DNA of 64,000 bases, taken from positions 41,497-105,496 of the forward strand of contig CAZDVQ010000007.1 in assembly GCA_964508975.1 (NCBI GenBank). Direction: 5' to 3'. This stretch comes from CAZDVQ01 sp964508975 (lineage in GTDB: Bacteria; Bacteroidota; Bacteroidia; Chitinophagales; Saprospiraceae). This document shows, piece after piece, positions 41,920-49,512 of this stretch. The notes under the pieces were generated by a model. That model was given only the letters and a program-made list of their open reading frames with translations. It searched no databases and was not told the origin of the DNA. Every line of letters starts with the position of its first letter. Positions within the stretch are counted from its first letter, which is position 1. The position numbers were made by a program, and so were the translations under genes.

Positions 41920-42582
41920 ATGCTATTAGATATCCACACGCACCTTCAGCAAGCGCCCGACGGCGTGCAGGCCTTGTGTAATCTGAGGGTAGGTCAAGCC
42001 GTGGACATCAATGCTGCAAGCTGGTACTCAGTGGGCATACACCCCTGGGACAGTGACAGCCCCGATTTATCTGCAAAACTGGATAAATTACAGCAGCTTG
42101 CCCAGCTGCCGCAAGTAAAGGCTATTGGTGAAATTGGCCTAGACCGACTGCAAGGCGCTCCTTTGCCCCAACAACTCAACTTGTTCCTCCAACAAGTTGA
42201 GCTGGCAAAAGCATTGCAAAAGCCTGTTGTGGTACATTGTGTACGGGCATTCCCTGAATTAATACAATGTTGCAAACCATACATGGGCAAGGTTGATTTT
42301 ATAATACATGGTTTTCAACACAAATTAAGTCTGGGGCAACAACTGCTGGACGCAGGTTTTAACCTATCCTTTGGTGATGCACTGCTTTACCAAGATTCGG
42401 CGGCACAAACCATGTTGCGCCATTGCCCAACAGATCGTTTATGCTTGGAAACCGATGACCGAGCTGATATCCAGATTCAAGTGGTGTATGAGCAAGCTGC
42501 TCGTATTTTGGGCATACCCTTAAACGAGCTAACGGAGCGCATTTGGCAAAACTGGGCAAGGCTGAACGGGAATCAGCGCTAG
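41920..42582 (+). CDS. TatD-family metal-dependent hydrolase
   Basis: The 220-residue TIM-barrel hydrolase is shorter than the usual 250-265. Metal-binding residues are visible: DIHTHLQ at the N terminus, HPWDSDS, Glu in AIGEIGLDR, VVHCVRAFPEL, IIHGFQH and LCLETDD near the end. TatD proteins are Mg-dependent DNases or similar phosphoesterases. The missing length lies in loops between strands (for example the HPWDS region), not at the catalytic ends. It starts 10 bases after the DUF4231 gene and is probably co-transcribed. Repeat copy 13 begins 2 bases after its stop. Confidence 0.88.
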   Translation: MLLDIHTHLQQAPDGVQALCNLRVGQAVDINAASWYSVGIHPWDSDSPDLSAKLDKLQQLAQLPQVKAIGEIGLDRLQGAPLPQQLNLFLQQVELAKALQKPVVVHCVRAFPELIQCCKPYMGKVDFIIHGFQHKLSLGQQLLDAGFNLSFGDALLYQDSAAQTMLRHCPTDRLCLETDDRADIQIQVVYEQAARILGIPLNELTERIWQNWARLNGNQR

Positions 42583-42583
42583 G

Positions 42584-42686
42584 TGCCCGGAAGGCCGCGC
42601 CGAAGGCGCGGGTGCGCGTAGCGCACGGAGCGAATAGCGAACCCTGGAGGGGACCGGCGACCGCGTAAGCGGGCGCAGCGCCCAAA
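42584..42686 (-). repeat. GC-rich modular repeat, copy 13
   Basis: Reverse orientation. On the minus strand: TTTGGGCGCTGCGCCC, core AGGGTTCGCTATTCGCTCCG, GTGCGCTACGCGCAC, CGCGCCTTCGGCGCG, tail GGCCTTCCGGGCACC. It touches the TatD stop at its tail and the next promoter region at its head. Confidence 0.8.
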
Positions 42687-42757
42687 TAAAAAATCTAAAT
42701 TATTTCCCCTATTTTAGCACCCGCAATCCTATTGACATCCCGCTCAAACCTCTCCCG

Positions 42758-44128
42758 ATGAAATCATTAAGCCTGATATGCCTTAGTCTGTTTTGCACCC
42801 TCAGCCTAATAGCCCAAAATAGCCCAGCCGCCTTGGATAAGCTAGTACAAACCAAGTTGGGTAAAAATTTTGAACGCTTTACAGAGTACGAAGTGTACCC
42901 AGCCAGTGGCGAAGACGCTGTTTTATATGGCGATTTTAACGGTGATGCCAGGGTTGATATAGCAGCCATTTACTGGATTCCTTGCGACCAATTTAGCGAA
43001 GATGATGCATTAAGGAGCACCTGCGACTCGACCCGTTACCTAGCGATTGCCTTTAACCAACCCGATGGCTTAAAACTGAACACCCTGAGCAACATGGTGC
43101 TATGCCGGAGTTGTGGCGGGGCTTACGGCGATCCACTGGAATCATTGTCGTGGGGCGAGGATAAAGAGATTATGATTAATTTCTTTGGCGGTTCATCCTG
43201 GAAATGGAGCCAAGGGTATAGCCTGAAACATACGCCAGCAGGTTTTGTGGTCAATAGCAGCAGCGACAACTGGTTTTACATGGGCGTATTCGGCGGTGAT
43301 GCCGTGACCGATTATGAAAACAATACCATCAGCGAGACCACTTGGATCGACCTCACAGAGTCAGGCAAGGAAATCAAAGAACAAGCGATGGAAGCCGTGC
43401 TGCTAGAAATTACAAAAGGCATTGAACTGCTTGTGGACGGCAAAAGCACCGAGCACGACTGGCGTACAGGCCCACGCAGTAAAGTGGCCGATAAGGAATA
43501 TGTAACCTTTGGCCAAAGCAACTGGAGCGGGCCTGCCGACTTGAGTTTTGAAACCGCCATGCGCTACGACACCAAAGGCTTATACCTGAATATAAAAGTG
43601 AAAGACGACAAACGCGTGCCTTTCAAAAAATCGTTATTGGCTTGCGACCACGTGGAATTGTGGTTTGACCTAGATTATAGCAAAGTAGCCATGGTAGATG
43701 GCGATTATGAAATAGCTGAATTGCGCACCAAACCCGATGCAAAGACCTTTCAGCTAGCCGTTTTACCCAAGCAAGGCGGCGCTTGTAGTTTCCGCCAGTT
43801 TTACCCAGAAGGTAAAGAGCAAGAAGATATTGAAGGCATGGTTGGCTACAGCAGCGAAACCAAAGATGGCTGGGAAATAGAATTTTTACTGCCGTTCACG
43901 GTGTTTGAAAACATCATGCAGGAAAGCATGAACACTGGTGATAACGCATTTATGAACATGACCATCACCATATCAGACAGCGATAATGCCGAGCAGCCCA
44001 AGCAGGAAACCATGATGGCCAGCTCGAACCTGAAATGGGGCAACCCTTGTACCTTTGGCAAGGCATTTTTCAAAGAAAAGGTGCGCAAGCCAATCATGTT
44101 GAGCGACCTGCCCTCCGGAGGATTGTAA
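42758..44128 (+). CDS. Exported protein with CBM9-like C-terminal domain
   Basis: The 456-residue product has a signal peptide (MKSLSLICLSLFCTLSLIAQ). The first 220 or so residues are unassigned, with YGDFNGDARVDIAAIYWI (an integrin-like Asp-rich turn) and a CRSCGG pair. The C-terminal half (about 240-430) matches the family 9 carbohydrate-binding or DOMON-like fold: FETAMRYDTKGLYLNIKVKDD, CDHVELWFDLDYS, SETKDGWEIEFLLPF. These domains bind sugar ends; no enzyme domain is recognised. It is followed after 3 bases by the YgjP-like protease gene, so they are probably an operon. Confidence 0.75.
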   Translation: MKSLSLICLSLFCTLSLIAQNSPAALDKLVQTKLGKNFERFTEYEVYPASGEDAVLYGDFNGDARVDIAAIYWIPCDQFSEDDALRSTCDSTRYLAIAFNQPDGLKLNTLSNMVLCRSCGGAYGDPLESLSWGEDKEIMINFFGGSSWKWSQGYSLKHTPAGFVVNSSSDNWFYMGVFGGDAVTDYENNTISETTWIDLTESGKEIKEQAMEAVLLEITKGIELLVDGKSTEHDWRTGPRSKVADKEYVTFGQSNWSGPADLSFETAMRYDTKGLYLNIKVKDDKRVPFKKSLLACDHVELWFDLDYSKVAMVDGDYEIAELRTKPDAKTFQLAVLPKQGGACSFRQFYPEGKEQEDIEGMVGYSSETKDGWEIEFLLPFTVFENIMQESMNTGDNAFMNMTITISDSDNAEQPKQETMMASSNLKWGNPCTFGKAFFKEKVRKPIMLSDLPSGGL

Positions 44129-44131
44129 ACC

Positions 44132-44878
44132 ATGAAAACCAGCCATTTAATCACTTCTGGGCTTATTGAAGCCAACGGCACCAGCATTGAAGGGAAGGTT
44201 TACGTAGAAAGCCGACGAGGCACCCGCATGTCGATTACAGGCAAGGCTGCACACCTCCGCCTGCCCTCGGGCATGAGCAAAAAAGAAATAGACAGCCATA
44301 TACAAACCTTTACCGAGTGGGTGAAGGGACACCTGAGCCAGAATAAAAAGCTGCAAAGCCTACACCAGAAACGCCTGTACGAAACGGGCCAAAGCTACCA
44401 GGTGATGGGCAAAACCTTTATGCTTGACGTGAAACACCGCTTGGGCAGGGAATACTCGGCCCGCTTTAGGCAGGGTATTATTTACCTAGAAGTTGGCGAA
44501 GACGTGGATAGCCTAGAAGGACAAAAAATGGTGCAAAGCTTAATCAGCAAAGTGATTGGCAAAGCTTGCTACCCGGAATTTTGCCGACGCGTCCACGAGC
44601 TGAACCACTTGTTCTTCAGGAAAGAGATAGGCGATATACGCTTTAAATACAACCACTCGAACTGGGGTAGTTGTTCCAGCAAAAAAAACCTCAACTTCTC
44701 GACCCGTTTACTGCTAGCGCCGGAAGATGTGATTGACTACGTGATTATACACGAGTTGTCGCACTTGACGGAAATGAACCATTCCATTCGGTTTTGGAGT
44801 TTAGTGGCCCAGGCCATGCCCGAGTATAAGGAAAAGGAACGCTGGTTGAAGGTAAATGGGGCGAAGTGTGAATTTTAA
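44132..44878 (+). CDS. YgjP-like (WLM/M48 type) metallopeptidase
   Basis: The 248-residue protein has the YgjP/DUF45 layout: an N-terminal beta region (IEGKVYVESRRGTRMSI), YQVMGKTFMLDV, and the zinc site HELSHLTEMNHSIRFW where the His, His and later His are spaced as in YgjP (HExxH then NH). NWGSCSSKKNLNFSTRLLLAPEDVIDYV precedes it, as in the family. No signal peptide is seen, so it is probably cytoplasmic. It follows the CBM9-like gene by 3 bases, and its TTAA end is shared with the convergent YCF48-like gene. Confidence 0.9.
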   Translation: MKTSHLITSGLIEANGTSIEGKVYVESRRGTRMSITGKAAHLRLPSGMSKKEIDSHIQTFTEWVKGHLSQNKKLQSLHQKRLYETGQSYQVMGKTFMLDVKHRLGREYSARFRQGIIYLEVGEDVDSLEGQKMVQSLISKVIGKACYPEFCRRVHELNHLFFRKEIGDIRFKYNHSNWGSCSSKKNLNFSTRLLLAPEDVIDYVIIHELSHLTEMNHSIRFWSLVAQAMPEYKEKERWLKVNGAKCEF

Positions 44879-45822
44879 AACCACCAAACCCGCCCATCAA
44901 AGGCCGTGATATAACCCCTGCCTCCAACATATTGCACGGCAGAAAAATCTACATCGGGGGTATTTTCAACAACTTGCCAGGTTTTACCACCATCGTCGGT
45001 GCGCCAGAAAAGCCCAGCGTTACCCACGACATAGCCTTGCTGTTCATCGCGAAAATACACATCGCGGAACTGTACATTTGAACTAAATAGGTTATTACCG
45101 TTGCGTAATTTTTTCCAGTGCTCGCCACCATCCTCGGTTTTGAGGATAGTCCCTTCGTAGCCAACCACGTAACCCACACTCGGGCTGGGGAAATGTATGG
45201 CCCTGAAGTAATCGCCCTGCACATCCAGGGCTTGCCAAGTTTGCCCAGCATCGCTTGAGCGGGCTAGCCAACCATAGCCCACCGAGAAAACGAGGCTATC
45301 ATTAATATATTGGGCATCAACCAGCTCGTGAAACAAGGGACCTACCTGCGACAAAGGCGTGCCCGACAGTACATTGTCGTAAAACCACGAACGGCCCTGC
45401 TGATAGTTCACGCCGCCCAATACCAAAACTTGACTGGCCTGCCGCACGGCCACGCCATTCAGGAAACCAACATCTGGCGGCTGTTGTTCGGCCCAGCTAT
45501 CGGTAGGCAGGTAACGGGCAAAGCAACGCCCTTGGTACGCCACGCAAGCTTGTATGCCTGGGGCTTCATCGTAGGCTACAATTTCATCCCACAAGCTATC
45601 ACATTGCCAGTTTTGGCCCGCATCTGTGGTATGGCAAACAAGGCCGTAATCATAGCGTTTGCCGCCTACCACCGTACCGTTTTGTGCATCGGAAAAGTGG
45701 AGGTCCCAGAGTTTATCGCCAGAACTGGTTACCGTCAAGGGTTGTAGCAACAACTCTACCCGCTCTTTACCACAAGCAGCAAAAAGTAGTACCAATACAG
45801 CTAAAAGGCTAAAAAAACGCAT
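44875..45822 (-). CDS. YCF48/BNR-like lipoprotein beta-propeller
   Basis: The 315 residues start with a lipoprotein signal (MRFFSLLAVLVLLFAACGK, Cys17). The body has YCF48/BNR-type strands with recurring TTDAGQNWQ, SSDAGQTWQ, TEDGGEHWKK and TDDGGKTWQ blocks, as in sialidase-like propellers. The YCF48 group includes photosystem assembly factors and many Bacteroidota surface propellers with unknown ligands. The stop shares the palindrome TTAA with the convergent YgjP-like gene. A TGTGCTAATG tract and repeat copy 14 lie just upstream of its start. Confidence 0.8.
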   Translation of the reverse strand: MRFFSLLAVLVLLFAACGKERVELLLQPLTVTSSGDKLWDLHFSDAQNGTVVGGKRYDYGLVCHTTDAGQNWQCDSLWDEIVAYDEAPGIQACVAYQGRCFARYLPTDSWAEQQPPDVGFLNGVAVRQASQVLVLGGVNYQQGRSWFYDNVLSGTPLSQVGPLFHELVDAQYINDSLVFSVGYGWLARSSDAGQTWQALDVQGDYFRAIHFPSPSVGYVVGYEGTILKTEDGGEHWKKLRNGNNLFSSNVQFRDVYFRDEQQGYVVGNAGLFWRTDDGGKTWQVVENTPDVDFSAVQYVGGRGYITAFDGRVWWF

Positions 45823-45825
45823 TGA

Positions 45826-45863
45826 TTTGATGTGCTAATTATGGATGTGCTAATGTGCTGATT
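45826..45863. repeat. TGTGCTAATG periodic tract, second copy
   Basis: TTGATGTGCTAATTATGGATG and GCTAATGTGCTGAT; begins within 4 bases of the lipoprotein start, and the same tract follows GC-rich copy 9 at 29569. Confidence 0.65.
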
Positions 45864-45892
45864 TATAAAAGATAGTTCAATTACCATCCAAG

Positions 45893-46036
45893 CCATCGCG
45901 TGAGCTGCTTGGAGGGCAGGCCCGAAGGGCCTGGTGCGTAGCACGGAGCGAAAGCGAACCCCGGAAAGGAGCGACCCGAGCTTTGTAGAGCCGCCCAACC
46001 TGGGCGGCTTTGCGAAGCAAGGGGCACGCCCAAAAA
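45893..46036 (-). repeat. GC-rich modular repeat, copy 14
   Basis: Reverse orientation. On the minus strand the core is GGGGTTCGCTTTCGCTCCG; flanking modules are GTGCTACGCACC, GGCCCTTCGGGCC and GCCGCCCAGGTTGGGCGGC (the last also in copy 5). Its head abuts the pyrimidine tract at 46039. Confidence 0.75.
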
Positions 46037-46038
46037 AC

Positions 46039-46086
46039 AGCTCCTCACTCCTATCTCCTCTCTCCTAGCTCCTAGCTCCTATCTCT
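46039..46086. repeat. CTCCTAGCTCCTATCT periodic tract inside a gene end
   Basis: Repeats of CTCC, CTAG and CTAT words run across the last codons and stop of the minus-strand GNAT-like gene, whose final residues EIGARS and stop TAG are made from it. Confidence 0.7.
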
Positions 46087-47201
46087 TTTTCGTACACGTT
46101 AAATCGCTTATACACCTCGCCGTTGACGACTTGTAGGCCGCGATTCATCAGCTCGTTCGACTCGAGAATCCAGCTGGCCTCGGCTAGTTTATAGCCCATT
46201 TTCTGCCCCTCCTCGATGATGGTATGGTACAAAATACTGTCGAGACCCTTGCCGCGGTACTCGGGCAGGATACCCAGCAGCACCACGCGGATCCATTTGA
46301 TATTTTTCTTCTGGGTAAACATTTTGAGGAAATTGAAGGGGAACAAACGGCCGTTCATCTGCTTCAAAATGTAGTTGTAATCGGGTAGACAGAGGGCCAG
46401 GCCCACGGCTTCGCCCTTCTCGTTTTCCAGGATTGGGATGAGCCTTGGCTCGGCGATGAGTTTAATTTCAGCGGCCATGGCATCCAGCTCGGCATCGGTA
46501 AAAGGCACGAAACCGTAGTTGTTTTCCCAGGCTTTGTTGTAGATATTCTTGATGATTTCAACCTCGCTCTTGAGGTTTTTCATGTTCATGAAGCGGACTT
46601 TAACCTTCGAGCGCTCGCGAGCAATTTGCTGTACGCGCACAAATTTTTCGTTTTGCAACACCTTGGATTCCTCTAGTTTATAAGCAAAGAGGCCCATGGC
46701 TTTTGCGAGGCCATAATTTTCGAAAAGACTCACATAATACTTTGGATTATAAGTCATTAGCACGCGAGGAGCGTCGTCAAACCCATCTACCAGCAGGCCG
46801 TAATCATAGTTTGACGAGGGGCTTGCAGGACCGTGCATCACGTCGTGACCATGTTCTTGGAGCCAAGTTTTAGCCGTATCAAACAGCAGGTTAGCCACTT
46901 GTTGGTCGTCGATACATTCAAAAAAGCCGAAAAAGCCCGTTTTACAATGGTGAAACTCGTTATAGCGACGGTTTTGCACCGCAGCAATACGCCCTACCGC
47001 TTCATCGCCCCGATAAGCCATGTAGGCCTGGATGGTACCAAACTCGAAAAAAGGGTGTTTTTTCACGTTGAGTTTCATGCGCATATCCATGAGCAGGGGT
47101 GCAACCCAGTGCGGGTCGTTCTGGTAAATTTTCCAAGGGAAACGGATAAAAGCCTCACGTTCAGCCTTATTTTCCAGGTTTATCGGGCGTATAGTAATCA
47201 T
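46065..47201 (-). CDS. GNAT-like acetyltransferase of unknown substrate
   Basis: I start at ATG 47201 (MITIRPINLENKAEREAFIRF), which is the usual first line of this group; the longer frame adds 14 residues. The 378-residue product has an N-terminal DPHWVAPLLMD segment and a GNAT-like core ending RVVLLGILPEYRGKGLDSILYHTIIEEG, containing the acetyl-CoA binding R-x-x-G-x-G/A type loop (YRGKGLD). The substrate is unknown. Its C-terminal end overlaps the periodic tract at 46039-46086, so the last residues may vary between strains. Confidence 0.75.
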   Translation of the reverse strand: MITIRPINLENKAEREAFIRFPWKIYQNDPHWVAPLLMDMRMKLNVKKHPFFEFGTIQAYMAYRGDEAVGRIAAVQNRRYNEFHHCKTGFFGFFECIDDQQVANLLFDTAKTWLQEHGHDVMHGPASPSSNYDYGLLVDGFDDAPRVLMTYNPKYYVSLFENYGLAKAMGLFAYKLEESKVLQNEKFVRVQQIARERSKVKVRFMNMKNLKSEVEIIKNIYNKAWENNYGFVPFTDAELDAMAAEIKLIAEPRLIPILENEKGEAVGLALCLPDYNYILKQMNGRLFPFNFLKMFTQKKNIKWIRVVLLGILPEYRGKGLDSILYHTIIEEGQKMGYKLAEASWILESNELMNRGLQVVNGEVYKRFNVYEKEIGARS

Positions 47202-47280
47202 GGTAGGTAGGTTTAGCGCTACAAACGTAAGCAAAAAAAACATAATGGGGTATAGGCTGAGTATTACAATAGCCCTATCG

Positions 47281-47310
47281 TTTATTCATTTCATCATTTA
47301 TTCAATTGTT
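47281..47310. repeat. CATTTCATCATTTATTCAATT tract
   Basis: The reverse complement, AATTGAATAAATGATGAAATG in form, matches the tract at 34946-34993. It directly abuts the head of copy 15. Confidence 0.65.
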
Positions 47311-47440
47311 CTTTTTTGGGCGCTGCGCCCGCCGGTGGCGGTCGCCGCTGTCTTTCGGGCTCCCTGGACGGTCGGTGCCTGACGGCACCAGCGCCTATCG
47401 GCGCTGCCCTACAGCCAGCTAGCGCAACAGGCCGCACGGG
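47311..47440 (+). repeat. GC-rich modular repeat, copy 15
   Basis: Head TTTTTTGGGCGCTGCGCCC, GCCGGTGGCGG, TTTCGGGCTCCC in place of the core, GGTGCCTGACGGCACC, GCGCCTATCGGCGC, tail GCCCTACAGCCAGCTAGCGC. Its head and tail match copy 9, in the opposite orientation, 18 kb away. Confidence 0.75.
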
Positions 47441-47706
47441 CTTGCCAGGCCGATTATACCTAAATCGAATAAATTATTACTTTGAAGGGCAAGTTCAATT
47501 TTGGGGCTAAAAAATGATAGCTAAAACCATGATTGTAAAGTAATTACATTTTTGAAAGCCTAAACTGGTGGCTAATAATTGGGCTAAAATAAATCTGCAC
47601 GGGTAACAGAAAAGCGCGCAAATTTGTAGCACATTTTGCAAAATGCACGTCGCAAAGCCATACGTATTAAAATGGCATTATCATCATCATTAAAACCATA
47701 AAAACT

Positions 47707-49512
47707 ATGAAAAAATGGTATTTAAGTTTGCCTTTCTTGCTGTTGCAGCTCAGTATGCATGCACAGTTGGAGAAAGTGCTAGAACTCACGGGCATGAAGC
47801 CCATCAGCGCCGCCGAGGCCGAAAAACGGGTTTGTGCCGCGACGAGTTGGGTTGGTATAAAGACAGAAGCTAACCAAAGTAGCACTGAAAAGCCAAAGCA
47901 TTTTGTCAAAACCTGGACGATTTGCAAAGATGATTGGTCAGAACTAAAAACCCTGCCCACTGACATCGCCAAGCTATCTTCAACGGGCTACTACACCGAA
48001 AGCGGGCAACAAATAGAGACCAGAGGCTACGCATTCTTGGTGAACGATTATGAACCCAATACTTTACGGTTTTACACCCCTAATTGGGGGCTGGTTTCCA
48101 GTTACCCCATAGCAGGAGGCTGGTCTAACCTTGCTGTCCAAACTCAAGGTAGCCAACCACTAGTCAGTATCTTGGCACCTCAAAACGGCATTTATGTTTT
48201 CAACCGCAAGGGCAAACTAATGGATAGTCTGACTCATCAACAACTACGTCAGGCTTATCAATACGACCGTGAGCTACCGATTATTAACCATTCAACGGCA
48301 AGGGTTGCTAGTTCCGGCAAACTTTGGGTTTACGTACATCCTGAAACGCACCGCATTTATTGTCTTGACGAAAAAAAGCAAGAGCGTTGGTCATTCGATG
48401 GCATAAACACTACTGTAACTGATATCCGCTTGGATGAAGCACGTGGTTTAGTTTATGCTATCAGCCAGGATTTCAAGGAAAATACAGCAACATTAAGCCT
48501 CATTGATTTGCAAACGGGTAAAAAACTGGCTTCATGTGCAATTGACCCGATAGCAAACAAGAACTACGTGAACTCAGGCAATACCTTTATTTTCACTTCA
48601 AACAACCAAAGCTTCGCTAATGAGGGCATAGACGCACAGTTGGAGAAAGTGCTAGAGCTCACGGGTATGAAGCCCATCACCGCCGCCGAGGCCGAAAAAC
48701 GGGTTTGCGCAGTGACGAATAGTGTTTCGTTCGAGGCGGAAATGGAGCAGATTGTCACGGAAGGAGAAAAACGTAAGCAGTATTATCGCGAGTATATAAA
48801 TTGTGTGGAAACCTTCACACTCCTTGAAGAACTACCCGGCGACTTTGGCAAGTCATCATTATTCGGATATGCCCGCGAATCAGCCATCATTATACCAGGC
48901 AGTAAGTACTATGCCATGTGGGACGAGTACAGCCCTGCCGTCCGCTTTTTCGATAAAAACTGGAACATAGTCGTCTCGCATGAAAACCCCGTAGGGTGGT
49001 ACAGTAGTATCGGACTAACCGAGGGTAAAAAGCCCTTGCTTTACATTTGTTCGTTAGCCAATGGCCTCTTCGTATTCAACGGCGATGGAGCATTGGTTGA
49101 TAGCTTAACCAACGGGTACTTGTCCAGTATTTTAACGTTCGGTGAAACCCCTCCGATACCCAATCCCAATTTGGTGACAGTAACAGGCACACGCAAACAT
49201 TGGACTTTCTTCCACTACGGTGAAAACCGCCTGTACTGCCTGGATAAGGACAAAAAAGTAAAGTGGCATTACCAATCCAAAGGAGCCATCTCAGATGTCA
49301 GGATTATGGAAGATAAGCATGTGGCCGTCGTTAATCTTAGACACCTTGACAATGACACTTACAACAACGATTCCTACATCATGGTACTAGACCTAAACAC
49401 AGGCAAAGAGCTGGCTCAATGCCCTGTGCAAAACAGCTACTACAACCAATATTTCAACCGAGCCAATACTTTTATTTTCACTTCAAACAACCAAAGCTTC
49501 GCTAATGAATAG
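47707..49512 (+). CDS. Secreted protein with two tandem homologous halves
   Basis: The 601-residue product has a signal peptide (MKKWYLSLPFLLLQLSMHAQ) and two copies of a 290-residue unit. Both begin AQLEKVLELTGMKPI and end NTFIFTSNNQSFANE. The DNA at the unit starts (47761-47833 and 48634-48706) and ends (48580-48624 and 49465-49509) is almost identical, whereas the middles have diverged. Middle regions have propeller-like strands (IYCLDEKKQERW / LYCLDKDKKVKW). No known family. No T9SS signal is seen. It overlaps the start of the next gene by 8 bases. Function unknown; a duplicated binding domain is my guess. Confidence 0.8.
   Translation: MKKWYLSLPFLLLQLSMHAQLEKVLELTGMKPISAAEAEKRVCAATSWVGIKTEANQSSTEKPKHFVKTWTICKDDWSELKTLPTDIAKLSSTGYYTESGQQIETRGYAFLVNDYEPNTLRFYTPNWGLVSSYPIAGGWSNLAVQTQGSQPLVSILAPQNGIYVFNRKGKLMDSLTHQQLRQAYQYDRELPIINHSTARVASSGKLWVYVHPETHRIYCLDEKKQERWSFDGINTTVTDIRLDEARGLVYAISQDFKENTATLSLIDLQTGKKLASCAIDPIANKNYVNSGNTFIFTSNNQSFANEGIDAQLEKVLELTGMKPITAAEAEKRVCAVTNSVSFEAEMEQIVTEGEKRKQYYREYINCVETFTLLEELPGDFGKSSLFGYARESAIIIPGSKYYAMWDEYSPAVRFFDKNWNIVVSHENPVGWYSSIGLTEGKKPLLYICSLANGLFVFNGDGALVDSLTNGYLSSILTFGETPPIPNPNLVTVTGTRKHWTFFHYGENRLYCLDKDKKVKWHYQSKGAISDVRIMEDKHVAVVNLRHLDNDTYNNDSYIMVLDLNTGKELAQCPVQNSYYNQYFNRANTFIFTSNNQSFANE

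Larger units (their letters stand above)
47202..47706. other. Intergenic region before the surface operon
   Basis: 505 bases holding a periodic tract (47281-47310), repeat copy 15 (47311-47440) and an AT-rich stretch of about 250 bases with no TAnnTTTG box clear enough to call. The last part (about 47600-47706) contains GTAGCACATTTTGCAAAATG, a short palindrome, ahead of the first operon gene. The operon promoter is probably here but cannot be fixed. Confidence 0.45.
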
